Shown here one piece after another: positions 33,314-41,236 of a stretch of 64,000 nucleotides of DNA; within the stretch, counting starts at the first letter, position 1, and every line of letters begins with the position of its first letter. The stretch lies in assembly GCF_020991085.1 (NCBI RefSeq), contig NZ_CP087719.1, positions 1,570,001 to 1,634,000 of the forward strand, written 5' to 3'. A program made the position numbers and the translations under genes. The notes under the pieces are model-generated. The model was not told the origin of the DNA, searched no databases, and saw only the letters and a program-made list of their open reading frames with translations. Origin of the DNA: Roseomonas sp. OT10. GTDB taxonomy: Bacteria > Pseudomonadota > Alphaproteobacteria > Acetobacterales > Acetobacteraceae.

Positions 33314-34405
33314 ATGCTCCTCGCTTGCCCAGGAACACCGACCTTGCGCTATGCGCCACGACCCGGACTTGGCGTTCAGGTCGTCATCGATGCCTGGAAC
33401 GGCTCCGCCGCCCCGTTCGTCGCGGAACCCAGGGGCGACGGGCGGGAACTGCTGGCCCACCCCATCACCCTGGACCATGTCGAACGGCTTCGGCCCGTCC
33501 TCCAGGGGTCCGCGCAGGCCATCGCCGTGAACGATCCGGACGGGCGGCTCGTCCTCTGCAACCGCCGCTACCACGAGGTGCTGCAGCTCCCGGACGCCTA
33601 TCGTCAGGAAGGGGCCTTCACCTGGCCCGCGATCGACTTCCTGGCGCATCGGGGCGAGTACGGTGATGGCCCGCCGGAGCGGCACGCCACCTTCCGCAAG
33701 CGGGCGATCCTGGAAGGGCTGTGCTTCCAGCTGGAGCGGGACTCGCAGGCGCACCAGCGCCTGCTGGTGGGCGGCTGCCCCCTGCCCGGCGGCGGCTACG
33801 TCACCACGCTGACGGAGCTGCTGCCCGAGGCGAGCGTGGTGGACCCGGTCGCCGCCCTGCTCGCCGACCGATCCCGTGCCTCGGGGGAGCGGGTGCCTGT
33901 GCTGGGACAGCTGGTGGAGCATGACCCCCGCCTGGGCATTCCCAGCCGGGCGGCCTTCGACCGCATCACCCGCGTGTTGGGCGAGCTGCAGGACGGGCAG
34001 GCCAGCCCCGGCAGCCTGCTGCTCGTTGGCCTTGCCGGCGTGCGGCGGGCGGCATCGCGGCACGGCCACGAGGTGGCCGCGGAGCTGTCGCGCGCGGTCG
34101 TCGTGGCGGTGCGGTCCCGGCTGCGCCGGACGGACCTGCTGGCCTGCTACGAGGAGGCGATCCTGGCCATCCTCCTGCCCTGGACGCCGCCGAAGGGCGC
34201 GCTGGCACTGGCCCAGGCGCTCTCCCACCTGATGGCCGGCATCGCGCTCCCGGTCAGGGCAGCCGTGGCGCTGCCGGAGTCAGCAATCGGCGTGTCGCAG
34301 TGGCACCCCGCCGAAGCCGCCGTCGGCCCGGCCCTGCAACGGGCGGAGGCAAGCCTGCGCGAGGCGGAAGCCGCGGGGGCGGGCAGCATACGCTGGAGCA
34401 GCTAG
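33314..34405 (+). CDS. PAS protein with degenerate GGDEF-like domain
   Basis: This 363-residue cytoplasmic signalling protein has a PAS fold at about residues 50-170 (LRPVLQGSAQAIAVNDPDGRLVLCNRRYHEVLQLP, of the PAS_7 type) followed by a diguanylate-cyclase-like domain (about 210-355). That domain keeps the fold signs (LGIPSRAAFDRITRVL, LRRTDLLACYEEAILAILLP) but the GGDEF loop reads YEEAI, and the metal-binding Asp near LLLVGLAGVRRAASRHGH is missing. It cannot be a normal cyclase. It may bind GTP or a protein partner as a sensor. No histidine-kinase domain is present. Confidence 0.7.
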   Translation: MLLACPGTPTLRYAPRPGLGVQVVIDAWNGSAAPFVAEPRGDGRELLAHPITLDHVERLRPVLQGSAQAIAVNDPDGRLVLCNRRYHEVLQLPDAYRQEGAFTWPAIDFLAHRGEYGDGPPERHATFRKRAILEGLCFQLERDSQAHQRLLVGGCPLPGGGYVTTLTELLPEASVVDPVAALLADRSRASGERVPVLGQLVEHDPRLGIPSRAAFDRITRVLGELQDGQASPGSLLLVGLAGVRRAASRHGHEVAAELSRAVVVAVRSRLRRTDLLACYEEAILAILLPWTPPKGALALAQALSHLMAGIALPVRAAVALPESAIGVSQWHPAEAAVGPALQRAEASLREAEAAGAGSIRWSS

Positions 34406-34423
34406 GGCATGGCGCCGTCCGTA

Positions 34424-35125
34424 TCACACCGCCAGGTAGCGGCGCCGCGCCGCCTCGTCCGCCTCCAGCGCCGCCATGCTGCCGGTCCAGACCACCCGGC
34501 CGCCCTCGATCATCACCGCGCGGTCGGCGATGCCCGCGGCGACGCGCAGGTTCTGCTCGGCCAGCAGCACGGTCAGCCCCTCCTGCCTCAGCGCCCGGAT
34601 GGCGCGGGCCATCTGCTCGACGATCACCGGGGCCAGCCCCTCGCTGGGCTCGTCCAGCAGCACCAGGCGCGGATTGCCCATCAAGGTCCGGGCGATGGTC
34701 AGCATCTGCTGCTCGCCGCCGCTCATCCGCCCGCCCGGCCGGTTGCGCATGCCGGCGAGGTTGGGGAACAGGGCGAAGAGCTTCGCCGGCGTCCATTCCG
34801 GCGCGCCCGGCCGTGGCGGCTGGCGGCCGACCTCCAGGTTCTCCGTCACGGTCAGCTCCGCGAAGATGCGCCGCTCCTCCGGGACGTAGCCCAGCCCGGC
34901 CCGGGCGATGCGGTGCGGCTCCCAGCCCGCGATCTCCGCCCCGCCGAAGCGCACGGAGCCGGCGCTGGGGCGGACCAGGCCGATGAGCGTCTTCAGCAGC
35001 GTGCTCTTGCCCGCGCCGTTGCGGCCCAGCAGGGCGACCGCCTCGCCGGCCGCGACCTCCAGCGAGACGCCGTGCAGGATTTGCGCCCGGCCGTAATGGC
35101 TGTCCAGGTGGCTCACCGTCAGCAT
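34424..35125 (-). CDS. livF: Branched-chain amino acid-type ABC transporter ATP-binding protein LivF
   Basis: This 233-residue ABC ATPase has Walker A LLGRNGAGKSTLLKT, signature MSGGEQQMLTIARTL, Walker B LVLLDEPSEGLAP and H-loop region LLAEQNLRVA (Gln-Asn, as usual for LivF). It is the last gene of a livJ-livHM-livG-livF operon. The start MLTVSHLDSHYG is chosen because the family begins there. It starts 1 nt after the livG stop. It drives uptake of hydrophobic amino acids or related amides or acids with the adjacent components. Confidence 0.93.
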   Translation of the reverse strand: MLTVSHLDSHYGRAQILHGVSLEVAAGEAVALLGRNGAGKSTLLKTLIGLVRPSAGSVRFGGAEIAGWEPHRIARAGLGYVPEERRIFAELTVTENLEVGRQPPRPGAPEWTPAKLFALFPNLAGMRNRPGGRMSGGEQQMLTIARTLMGNPRLVLLDEPSEGLAPVIVEQMARAIRALRQEGLTVLLAEQNLRVAAGIADRAVMIEGGRVVWTGSMAALEADEAARRRYLAV

Positions 35126-35126
35126 C

Positions 35127-35885
35127 TCAGCCCCCGCCGCCCGTGGCGTCGGTGCCGAGATAGACCTCCCGCACCCGCGCATCCGCCCGGATCGCCGGGC
35201 CGTCGCCCTCGGCGATCAGCCGGCCGTGGTCCAGGACCATGATGCGGTCGGCGACGCCGAAGACCACGTCCATGTCGTGCTCGGTGAACAGGACGGCCAC
35301 CTCCCGCTCCAGCGCGAGGCCGCGCGTGAGGCGCATCAGCGCGGTCCGCTCCCCCGGGGCCATGCCGGCGGTGGGCTCGTCCATCAGCAGCAGGCGCGGC
35401 GAGCCGCCCAGGGCCACGGCCAGTTCCAGCCGCTTCAGGTCCCCATAGGCCAGCACCCCCGCCGCCCGCCCCGCCTGCTCCTCCAGCCCGACCGCGGCGA
35501 GCAGCGCCATCGCCTCCTCCGCGTGCCGGTCGGCCACCGGGCGCCAGAGGCCCCGGGCCTCGCCCCGGTGGGAAAGCAGCGCCATCTGCACGTTCTCCCG
35601 CACGGTCATCGAGCCGAAGGTGGCGGTGACCTGGAAGGTGCGACCGACGCCCAGCCGTGCCATCCGCCGCGCCCCGGCCCCGGTGACCGGCCGGCCGTCC
35701 AGCCGCACCTCGCCTGCATCGGGCCGCAACTGGCCGCCGATCAGGTTGAAGCAGGTGGACTTGCCGGCACCGTTCGGCCCGATCAGCGCCAGCACCTCGC
35801 CCGCGGCCAGGGCGAAGGACACCCCGTCCACCGCTGCCACCCCGCCGAAGGACTTGCGGAGGCCCGCCGCGACGAGCAGCGTCAC
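35127..35885 (-). CDS. livG: Branched-chain amino acid-type ABC transporter ATP-binding protein LivG
   Basis: This 252-residue ABC ATPase is of the LivG type. Walker A is LIGPNGAGKSTCFNLIGG, followed by GVGRTFQVTATFGSMTVRENV, which is typical of LivG. The signature region is VLAYGDLKRLELAVAL, the Walker B LLLMDEPTAGMAPGE and the switch region LFTEHDMDVVF. The GTG start overlaps the stop of the fused permease (GTGA). The signature is the YGxxKRLE variant common in this family. Confidence 0.94.
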   Translation of the reverse strand: MTLLVAAGLRKSFGGVAAVDGVSFALAAGEVLALIGPNGAGKSTCFNLIGGQLRPDAGEVRLDGRPVTGAGARRMARLGVGRTFQVTATFGSMTVRENVQMALLSHRGEARGLWRPVADRHAEEAMALLAAVGLEEQAGRAAGVLAYGDLKRLELAVALGGSPRLLLMDEPTAGMAPGERTALMRLTRGLALEREVAVLFTEHDMDVVFGVADRIMVLDHGRLIAEGDGPAIRADARVREVYLGTDATGGGG

Positions 35886-37720
35886 GCCTCCCGCCCCCGC
35901 AGCCAGAGGCGCCGCGCGGCGCCGGCGATCCCCTCCGGGAAGGCGACGACCAGCAGGATGATCACCGCCCCCAGCACGAGGCGCCACAGGTCGGTGGCCC
36001 GTGTCAGCCAGTCGGCCAGGCCGGTATAGGCCAGGGCGCCGACGATGGGGCCGCTCATGGTCTGCACGCCGCCGAGCAGCACCATCAGCAGCGCCTCCAC
36101 CGAATGCGGGATGCTGACGGCGGTGGGGAAGACCCCACCCTTGGCATAGGCGAAGACGGCGCCCGACAGCCCCGCCGCCGCCCCGGCCACCACCAGCGCG
36201 CTGATGCGCAACGCCCGCAGGTCCAGCCCGATCGCCTCCGCCCGCGGCGCGGAATCCCGCGCCGCCCGCAGCGCGTAGCCCCAGGGCGCGTAGAGCGCGC
36301 GGCGCAGCAGCAGCGTCGCGCCGAGGCAGAGCGCCAGGGCCAGCCAGTAGTAGGCGGCCGGGTCGCGCAGCGCCTCCGGCGGCCAGAGCCCCAGCAGCCC
36401 GTTGTCGCCGCCGGTCAGCTCCACCCACTGGAAGGCGATGGCCCAGACGATCTGGGCGAAGGCGAGCGTCAGCATGGCGAGGTAGACGCCGGACAGCCGC
36501 ACCACCACCGCCCCGAACCCGGCCGCCGCCGCCGCGGCCGCGAGCGGCGCCGCCAGCAGGGCGAGCGGGAAGGGGGCGCCCAGCCCCTGCGCCGCCAGCC
36601 CGGCGGCATAGGCGCCGATGCCGAACCAGGCGGCATGGCCGAAGCTGGCCATCCCGCCCGGCCCCATCATCACGTGCAGGCTGGCGGCGAAGAGCACCGC
36701 CACCGCCGCATCGGTCAGCACGATCAGCGCATAGGGCCCGACCAGCAGCGGCGCGGCCATCGCGAGCATCAGGGCGGCGGCGCCCAGCGCGCGCAGGGCC
36801 GGCGGGGCGGGGCGGACCACCGGGGCGGGGGCGGGGGCGTGCGCCTCGGCCTGGGGCCGGCCGAGCAGCCCGTTGGGACGCAGCGCCAGGACCGCCGCCA
36901 TGATGAGGAAGACCAGGACCAGCGTGATCTTGGGCAGCCAGACGATGCCGAAGGCCTGCAGCAGCCCGATCAGGATGCTGGCCAGGAAGGCGCCGGGCAG
37001 GCTGCCGAGCCCGCCCACCACGACGACGACGAAGGCATCGACGATCACGGCGAGGTCGATGTTCGGGTTGGCCGAGGCGCTGGGCAGCGACAGCGCCCCG
37101 CCCAGCCCCGCCAGCCCCGCGCCCAGGGCGAAGACGGCGGTGAAGAGCCGGCGCTGGTCCACGCCGAGGGCTGCCGCCATCTCGCGGTCCAGCGTCGCCG
37201 CCCGGACCAGGATGCCCCAGCGCGTCCGGTTCATCAGCAGCCACAGCAGCCCCAGCACCAGCGGCCCGACCCCGATCAGGATCAGGTCGAAGACGGGGAA
37301 GCGGCTGCCCGCGATCTCGACGAAGCCGCGCAGCCAGCGCGGCCGCGGCAGGGTCAGCTCCGTCGGGCCCCAGAGCCACAGCACGGCGTCCTGCGCCACC
37401 AGCACCACGCCGAAGGTGGCCAGCAGCTGGAACAGCTCCGGCGCGCGGTAGACGCGGCGGAGCAGCAGCACCTCCAGCAGCGCCCCGATCGCCGCCACCG
37501 CCAGCGCCGTGAGGAGCAGGCCCAGCGCGAACCACTCCGGCTCGCGCGGCAGCCGGGTGAGGATGCTCCAGCCGAGATACGCGCCGAGCATGGTCAGGCT
37601 GCCATGCGCGAAGTTCACGATGCGCGTGACGCCGAAGATGATCGTCAGTCCCGCGGCGACCAGGAACAGCGACGACGCCCCGGCGAGCCCCGTCAGCAGC
37701 GTCGGGACGAGGCCCTCCAC
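35882..37720 (-). CDS. livHM: Fused LivH-LivM branched-chain amino acid-type ABC permease
   Basis: This 612-residue inner-membrane protein fuses the two permeases normally encoded separately. Residues about 1-285 are LivH-like (GLTIIFGVTRIVNFAHGSLTMLGAYL, LRRVYRAPELFQLLATFGVVL, and the coupling loop GVDQRRLFTAVFALGAGLAGLGGAL). A Pro/Ala-rich linker follows (AEAHAPAPAPVVRPAPPA). The rest is LivM-like (GPGGMASFGHAAWFGIGAYAAGL, LRAARDSAPRAEAIGLDLRALRISALVVAGAAAGLSGAVF). It starts 3 nt after the receptor gene's stop. Fused LivHM occurs in alphaproteobacteria and should still pair with LivG and LivF. Confidence 0.92.
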   Translation of the reverse strand: MEGLVPTLLTGLAGASSLFLVAAGLTIIFGVTRIVNFAHGSLTMLGAYLGWSILTRLPREPEWFALGLLLTALAVAAIGALLEVLLLRRVYRAPELFQLLATFGVVLVAQDAVLWLWGPTELTLPRPRWLRGFVEIAGSRFPVFDLILIGVGPLVLGLLWLLMNRTRWGILVRAATLDREMAAALGVDQRRLFTAVFALGAGLAGLGGALSLPSASANPNIDLAVIVDAFVVVVVGGLGSLPGAFLASILIGLLQAFGIVWLPKITLVLVFLIMAAVLALRPNGLLGRPQAEAHAPAPAPVVRPAPPALRALGAAALMLAMAAPLLVGPYALIVLTDAAVAVLFAASLHVMMGPGGMASFGHAAWFGIGAYAAGLAAQGLGAPFPLALLAAPLAAAAAAAGFGAVVVRLSGVYLAMLTLAFAQIVWAIAFQWVELTGGDNGLLGLWPPEALRDPAAYYWLALALCLGATLLLRRALYAPWGYALRAARDSAPRAEAIGLDLRALRISALVVAGAAAGLSGAVFAYAKGGVFPTAVSIPHSVEALLMVLLGGVQTMSGPIVGALAYTGLADWLTRATDLWRLVLGAVIILLVVAFPEGIAGAARRLWLRGREA

Positions 37721-37723
37721 GGC

Positions 37724-38959
37724 TCAGGCGTCGGCGGGGCGGAGCTTGCGGACGGCCTCGTCGGAGGGCAGCAGCGACTCGCCGGGGACGTAGCGCCAGT
37801 CGCGCATCACGCCCCGGCCCCGCTCCAGCGCCGTGGTGCCGACGAAGACGCCGAGCGTGCCCTGATGGTCGATGGGGCGGTAGCCGATCTCGCCCACCGG
37901 GGTGGCGAAGCGCACGCCGCGGAAGCCCGCGATCAGCCGGTCCACCTCCAGCCCGCCCGCCGCGGCCAGCCCGGCGACGATGGAGCGGATCAGCGCATAG
38001 CCGACGAGGGAGCCGCACATCGGCGTCTCGTTGAACTTCGCGCGGTAGGCGGCGACGTAGGCCTTGTGCTCGGGGGTCGCGATCGCCTCGCCGGGATAGC
38101 CGGTGACGATCCAGCCCTCCGGCGCCTCGTCGCCCAGCGGGTCGAGGTATTCCGGCTCTCCGGTCAGCATGGAGGCGACCGTGCGGCCCTCGAACAGGCC
38201 GCGCGTGTTGCCCTGGCGGACGAAGTTGGTCAGGTCGGTCGCGAAGAGCACGTTGAAGATGCCCTCGGGCCGGAGCTGCTCCAGCGCCTGTACCGTCGCG
38301 CCGGCGTCCACCCGGCCCAGCGCCGGCCACTGCTCGCCCACGAACTGCACGTCCGGACGCTTCTCGCCGAGAAGCTGCTTGAACCACTTCACCGCGGACT
38401 GGCCGTATTCGTAGTTGGGGGCGACCGTCACCCAGCGCTTCGCCGGGCGCTTCGCCGCCTCCTCCGCCAGGATCGACGCCTGCATGTAGGTGGAGGGGCG
38501 CAGGCGGAAGGTGAAGCGGTTGCCGCGCTCCCAGACCAGGGCATCGGTCAGCGGCTCCCCCGCCACGTAGAGGCGGCGGTTCTGCGCCGCGTACTCGCTG
38601 AGGGCCAGCCCGACATTGGAGAGGTAGGCGCCGGCCAGCACATCGACCTTGCGCTCGTTCAGCAGCTCGCCCGCCAGGCGCACCGCATCCTGCGGCCGGC
38701 CGGCATCGTCACGGGTGATCAGCTCCAGCTTCCGGCCCAGCACGCCGCCGGCCGCGTTCACCTCCTCGACCGCGAGGTTCATCGCGTTGCGATAGGGCAG
38801 GGTGAAGGCGGACTGGGTCGTGTAGCTGTTGATCTCGCCGATGCGCAGCGGAACCTCGCCCTGGGCGCGGAGCAGGCCGGGGCGGGCCAGCAGCCCGGCG
38901 AGGCCCAGGCCGGCGGCAAGCAGCAGGCGCCGGGTGGTCGGAAGGCGGGTCGGGCTCAT
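37724..38959 (-). CDS. livJ: ABC transporter substrate-binding protein, LivJ/LivK type
   Basis: This 411-residue periplasmic receptor (periplasmic binding protein type I fold) is first gene of the liv operon. The signal has TTRRLLLAAGLGLAGLLARPGLLRAQG, cleaved near AQG. The mature sequence shows LRIGEINSYTTQSAFTLPYRNAMNLAVEEVNAAGGVLGRKLELITRDDAG and VAPNYEYGQSAVKWFKQLL, both characteristic of the ABC family 5 receptors that bind amino acids, amides or aromatic acids. The ligand cannot be named from sequence alone. Confidence 0.92.
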   Translation of the reverse strand: MSPTRLPTTRRLLLAAGLGLAGLLARPGLLRAQGEVPLRIGEINSYTTQSAFTLPYRNAMNLAVEEVNAAGGVLGRKLELITRDDAGRPQDAVRLAGELLNERKVDVLAGAYLSNVGLALSEYAAQNRRLYVAGEPLTDALVWERGNRFTFRLRPSTYMQASILAEEAAKRPAKRWVTVAPNYEYGQSAVKWFKQLLGEKRPDVQFVGEQWPALGRVDAGATVQALEQLRPEGIFNVLFATDLTNFVRQGNTRGLFEGRTVASMLTGEPEYLDPLGDEAPEGWIVTGYPGEAIATPEHKAYVAAYRAKFNETPMCGSLVGYALIRSIVAGLAAAGGLEVDRLIAGFRGVRFATPVGEIGYRPIDHQGTLGVFVGTTALERGRGVMRDWRYVPGESLLPSDEAVRKLRPADA

Positions 38960-39283
38960 GTCGTGGAATTCCCCGGTCTGGCACGGCGTGGCCATCCCGC
39001 CCCGCGGAACGCCCGGCTGGCCGCGCCGCGTCCCTTCCGAGGCAGCCTGGCGAGGCGGGCCGGCGGGGGGAGCGTGGCGGGCCATGTCGGCCCGGTGGGG
39101 CCGCAGGCGGCAGCGAAGGCGGTCGGGCACGGTCGCGCGCGGAAGCGGCGGCGACCATACAGGCAGGGATGCGCCCCGGTCCACGCGTCGGGCTCCACCC
39201 GTGCATGTCGCAAAGCAGCTACCGCCAAGCCGCGCCGCCGCGTATCCCTGGTCCTTTCGAGGATCGCCGGGGAGCGGGACGGC
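38960..39283. other. Divergent intergenic region, no gene seen
   Basis: These 324 bp separate the livJ and flavin reductase starts and must hold both promoters. Composition is GC-rich on either side of a central CGGGGGGAG run. I see no convincing ORF with a ribosome-binding site, no RNA fold of a known class and no clear palindrome. Confidence 0.5.
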
Positions 39284-39895
39284 ATGACCACGCATTTCTA
39301 CGAGACGGCGCGCGGCCACGGCCTGCGGCACGATCCGTTCAAGGCGATCCTGGTGCCGCGGCCGATCGGCTGGATCAGCACGGTGGATGCCGGGGGCCGG
39401 GTGAACCTCGCGCCCTACAGCTTCTTCGGCGGGTTCAGCAGCCGGCCGCCCATCGTCGGCTTCTCCAGCGAGGGGCTGAAGGACAGCGCCCGCAACGCCG
39501 CGGCGACGGGGGAGTTCGTCTGCAACCTCGCCACCCGCGACCTGGCCGAGGCGATGAACCTGACCAGCGCGGCCCTGCCGCCGGGCACGGACGAGATGGA
39601 ATTCGCCGGGTTGGAATCGGCGCCCTCCACCCTCGTGCGCCCGCCCCGCGTCGCCGCCACCCCGGCGGCGATGGAATGCCGCGTGCTGCAGGTGATCGCG
39701 CTGAAGGACCTGGAGGGGCAGGAGACGGGCGCTCACCTGGTGCTCGGCCAGGTGGTCGGCGTGCACATCGACCCGGCCTACCTGCGCGACGGGATCTTCG
39801 ACACCGCGGCGGCCAGGCCCATCGCCCGCTGCGGCTACCGCGGCGACTACGCCACGGTGGAAAGCCTGTTCGAGATGGTGCGGCCGGTCGTCTGA
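39284..39895 (+). CDS. Flavin reductase family protein (FMN-binding split barrel)
   Basis: This 203-residue FMN-binding flavin reductase-like protein uses NAD(P)H to reduce flavin, often supplying a monooxygenase. Family features are KAILVPRPIGWISTVDAGGRVNLAPYSFFGGFSSRPPIVGFSSEG (about residues 18-65), the segment CNLATRDLAEAMNLTS and AHLVLGQVVGVHID. It is cytoplasmic. It is convergent with the DOPA-dioxygenase-like gene, 16 bp apart. No partner monooxygenase is next to it. Confidence 0.9.
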   Translation: MTTHFYETARGHGLRHDPFKAILVPRPIGWISTVDAGGRVNLAPYSFFGGFSSRPPIVGFSSEGLKDSARNAAATGEFVCNLATRDLAEAMNLTSAALPPGTDEMEFAGLESAPSTLVRPPRVAATPAAMECRVLQVIALKDLEGQETGAHLVLGQVVGVHIDPAYLRDGIFDTAAARPIARCGYRGDYATVESLFEMVRPVV

Positions 39896-39911
39896 GCGCC
39901 CGGCAGCAGGC

Positions 39912-40298
39912 TCAACCCGGCTCCTGCTCCAGCGTGCCGGGCAGGCCGCTGCCGTCCAGCGGCAGCACCTCGCCCATCCAGGCGGCGTGGCGCAGGTGGT
40001 CCGCCAGAGGGTTGTCCGTCTCCGGATGCAGCAGCACCACCAGCCCGCGCCGGTTGAGCATCAGCCAGGGCAGCAACGCCGGCAACAGCGCGGCCTCGAA
40101 GGCCAGCTGGAACATCGGCGCCGGGTGCGGCCCCACCGGCATGTCGCGCCAGCGGCCGATCCGGACGGCCGGAAAGGCGGCCTCCACCTGCGCGCGCAGC
40201 CAGGCGGCCCGGTCCCGCTCCGCCGGGTCCCGGTAGTAGACATGGGCGTGATAGTCGGTGATCGCCGCGGGATCGCGGGGGGTGGGGGCCTGGGCCAT
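39912..40298 (-). CDS. DOPA 4,5-dioxygenase family protein
   Basis: This 128-residue protein of the DOPA 4,5-dioxygenase family carries out extradiol ring cleavage of catechols. Candidate metal and active-site residues are in DYHAHVYYRDP, GPHPAPMFQLAF and VLLHPETDNPLADH. Length is full for the family. Bacterial members cleave catecholic acids, but the physiological substrate is usually unknown. Ring-cleavage partners are not adjacent. The neighbouring minus-strand gene is the TauD-like gene, 84 bp upstream. Confidence 0.88.
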   Translation of the reverse strand: MAQAPTPRDPAAITDYHAHVYYRDPAERDRAAWLRAQVEAAFPAVRIGRWRDMPVGPHPAPMFQLAFEAALLPALLPWLMLNRRGLVVLLHPETDNPLADHLRHAAWMGEVLPLDGSGLPGTLEQEPG

Positions 40299-40381
40299 GG
40301 TCCTGTCCTTCGCCTGCCGGTACGGACGGCGCCGGGTGGGAGCGTCTCCCCGGCACCGGGCTGCGCGGCGCCCTCCCTGGG

Positions 40382-41167
40382 TTAGCCGCCGACCTCGGGA
40401 ATCCGCTGGCGGCGCAACGGCCGCCAGGGCGGGGCCTCCATGCGGGTGTGCGCGGCCTGGAGCAGCAGCCGCGGCGCGCCGGGCAGGAGGGCGGAGCGGG
40501 GCGAGGGCCAGACCAGGAACGGGTTGGTGGCCAGCACGTCGCCGCGCTGGAGCGGCAGGCGCAGGGCCAGCCCGGCCTCCTCCATCGCTGCCAGGAAGGC
40601 GGGAGGCAGGGTGTCCGGCGGCTCCTTGGCGGGGTGCCAGCGCGCGGCGAAGACGCCCTCATGGGTGCAGAAGACGGGCGTGCCCGTGCCGGGGCGGGCC
40701 TCGTAGAGCGAGGCCAGCGCGGCGCGGTCGGCGGCCATCAGCGTGTTGTGGACCGTGGCGGCGGCGACCACCACCGCCTCGGCCGGCTCCGGCACCTGCA
40801 GCAGCAGCACGTCGCCGAAGCCGCTGGCCGCCTCCTCCGGCGCGACGGGCGTGCCCAGCTGGGACCCCAGCCGTTGCAGCAGCAGCGTGGGCTCGATCCC
40901 CTGGGGCAGGCCGCGGAGCAAAGCGAGGCCCTGGCGATGGTCGAGCCGGCCGGCCAGATCGGCCGCCAGCGCCTCCAGCCGTGGCGTGGCGACGCCCGGC
41001 CCGGCCTGCAGCTCGGCGGCGTGCTCCGCGCCCAGGGGGATCATGATCTCGCCGGCCCGCAGCGAGTCGCCGCGCCAGGCCATGTCGCCGAGCTGCGGCG
41101 TGATCCGGCGCGGGGGCACGCCCGGGGGCCGGGGGGCCGGAGGGACGGTCGGGGTGGAATCACTCAT
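40382..41167 (-). CDS. TauD/TfdA-like protein lacking the metal-binding triad
   Basis: This 261-residue protein is organised like the TauD/TfdA 2-oxoglutarate dioxygenase family (QGLALLRGLP near residue 80, RLGSQLGTPVAPE, a helical VHNTLMAADRAALASLYEAR segment, then LQRGDVLATNPFLVWPS and a final LLLQAAHTRMEAPP). The HxD iron motif expected after the RLG-x-x-LG segment is absent. The last third has Asn/Pro where the distal His belongs. It is therefore probably not an active iron dioxygenase, or is a diverged family. The assignment rests on pattern similarity only. Confidence 0.55.
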   Translation of the reverse strand: MSDSTPTVPPAPRPPGVPPRRITPQLGDMAWRGDSLRAGEIMIPLGAEHAAELQAGPGVATPRLEALAADLAGRLDHRQGLALLRGLPQGIEPTLLLQRLGSQLGTPVAPEEAASGFGDVLLLQVPEPAEAVVVAAATVHNTLMAADRAALASLYEARPGTGTPVFCTHEGVFAARWHPAKEPPDTLPPAFLAAMEEAGLALRLPLQRGDVLATNPFLVWPSPRSALLPGAPRLLLQAAHTRMEAPPWRPLRRQRIPEVGG

Positions 41168-41236
41168 GCGCCGGGCAGGTTACGCGGGCACGGGGGGCCT
41201 TGCCCACTATCCGCCATCGGGCGGAGGCTGACCCCC

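Noticed and set aside
38975-38995. Possible sigma-54 promoter (TGGCAC) upstream of livJ and flavin reductase
   Set aside because: The -24 element matches but the -12 element is GGCC rather than TTGC, and it faces neither gene at a suitable distance.
36104-39895. Open frame of over 1200 codons on the plus strand opposite the liv genes
   Set aside because: Only its last 204 codons (flavin reductase) show a real protein; the rest is the antisense of livHM and livJ and is Gln/Gly/Arg low-complexity.
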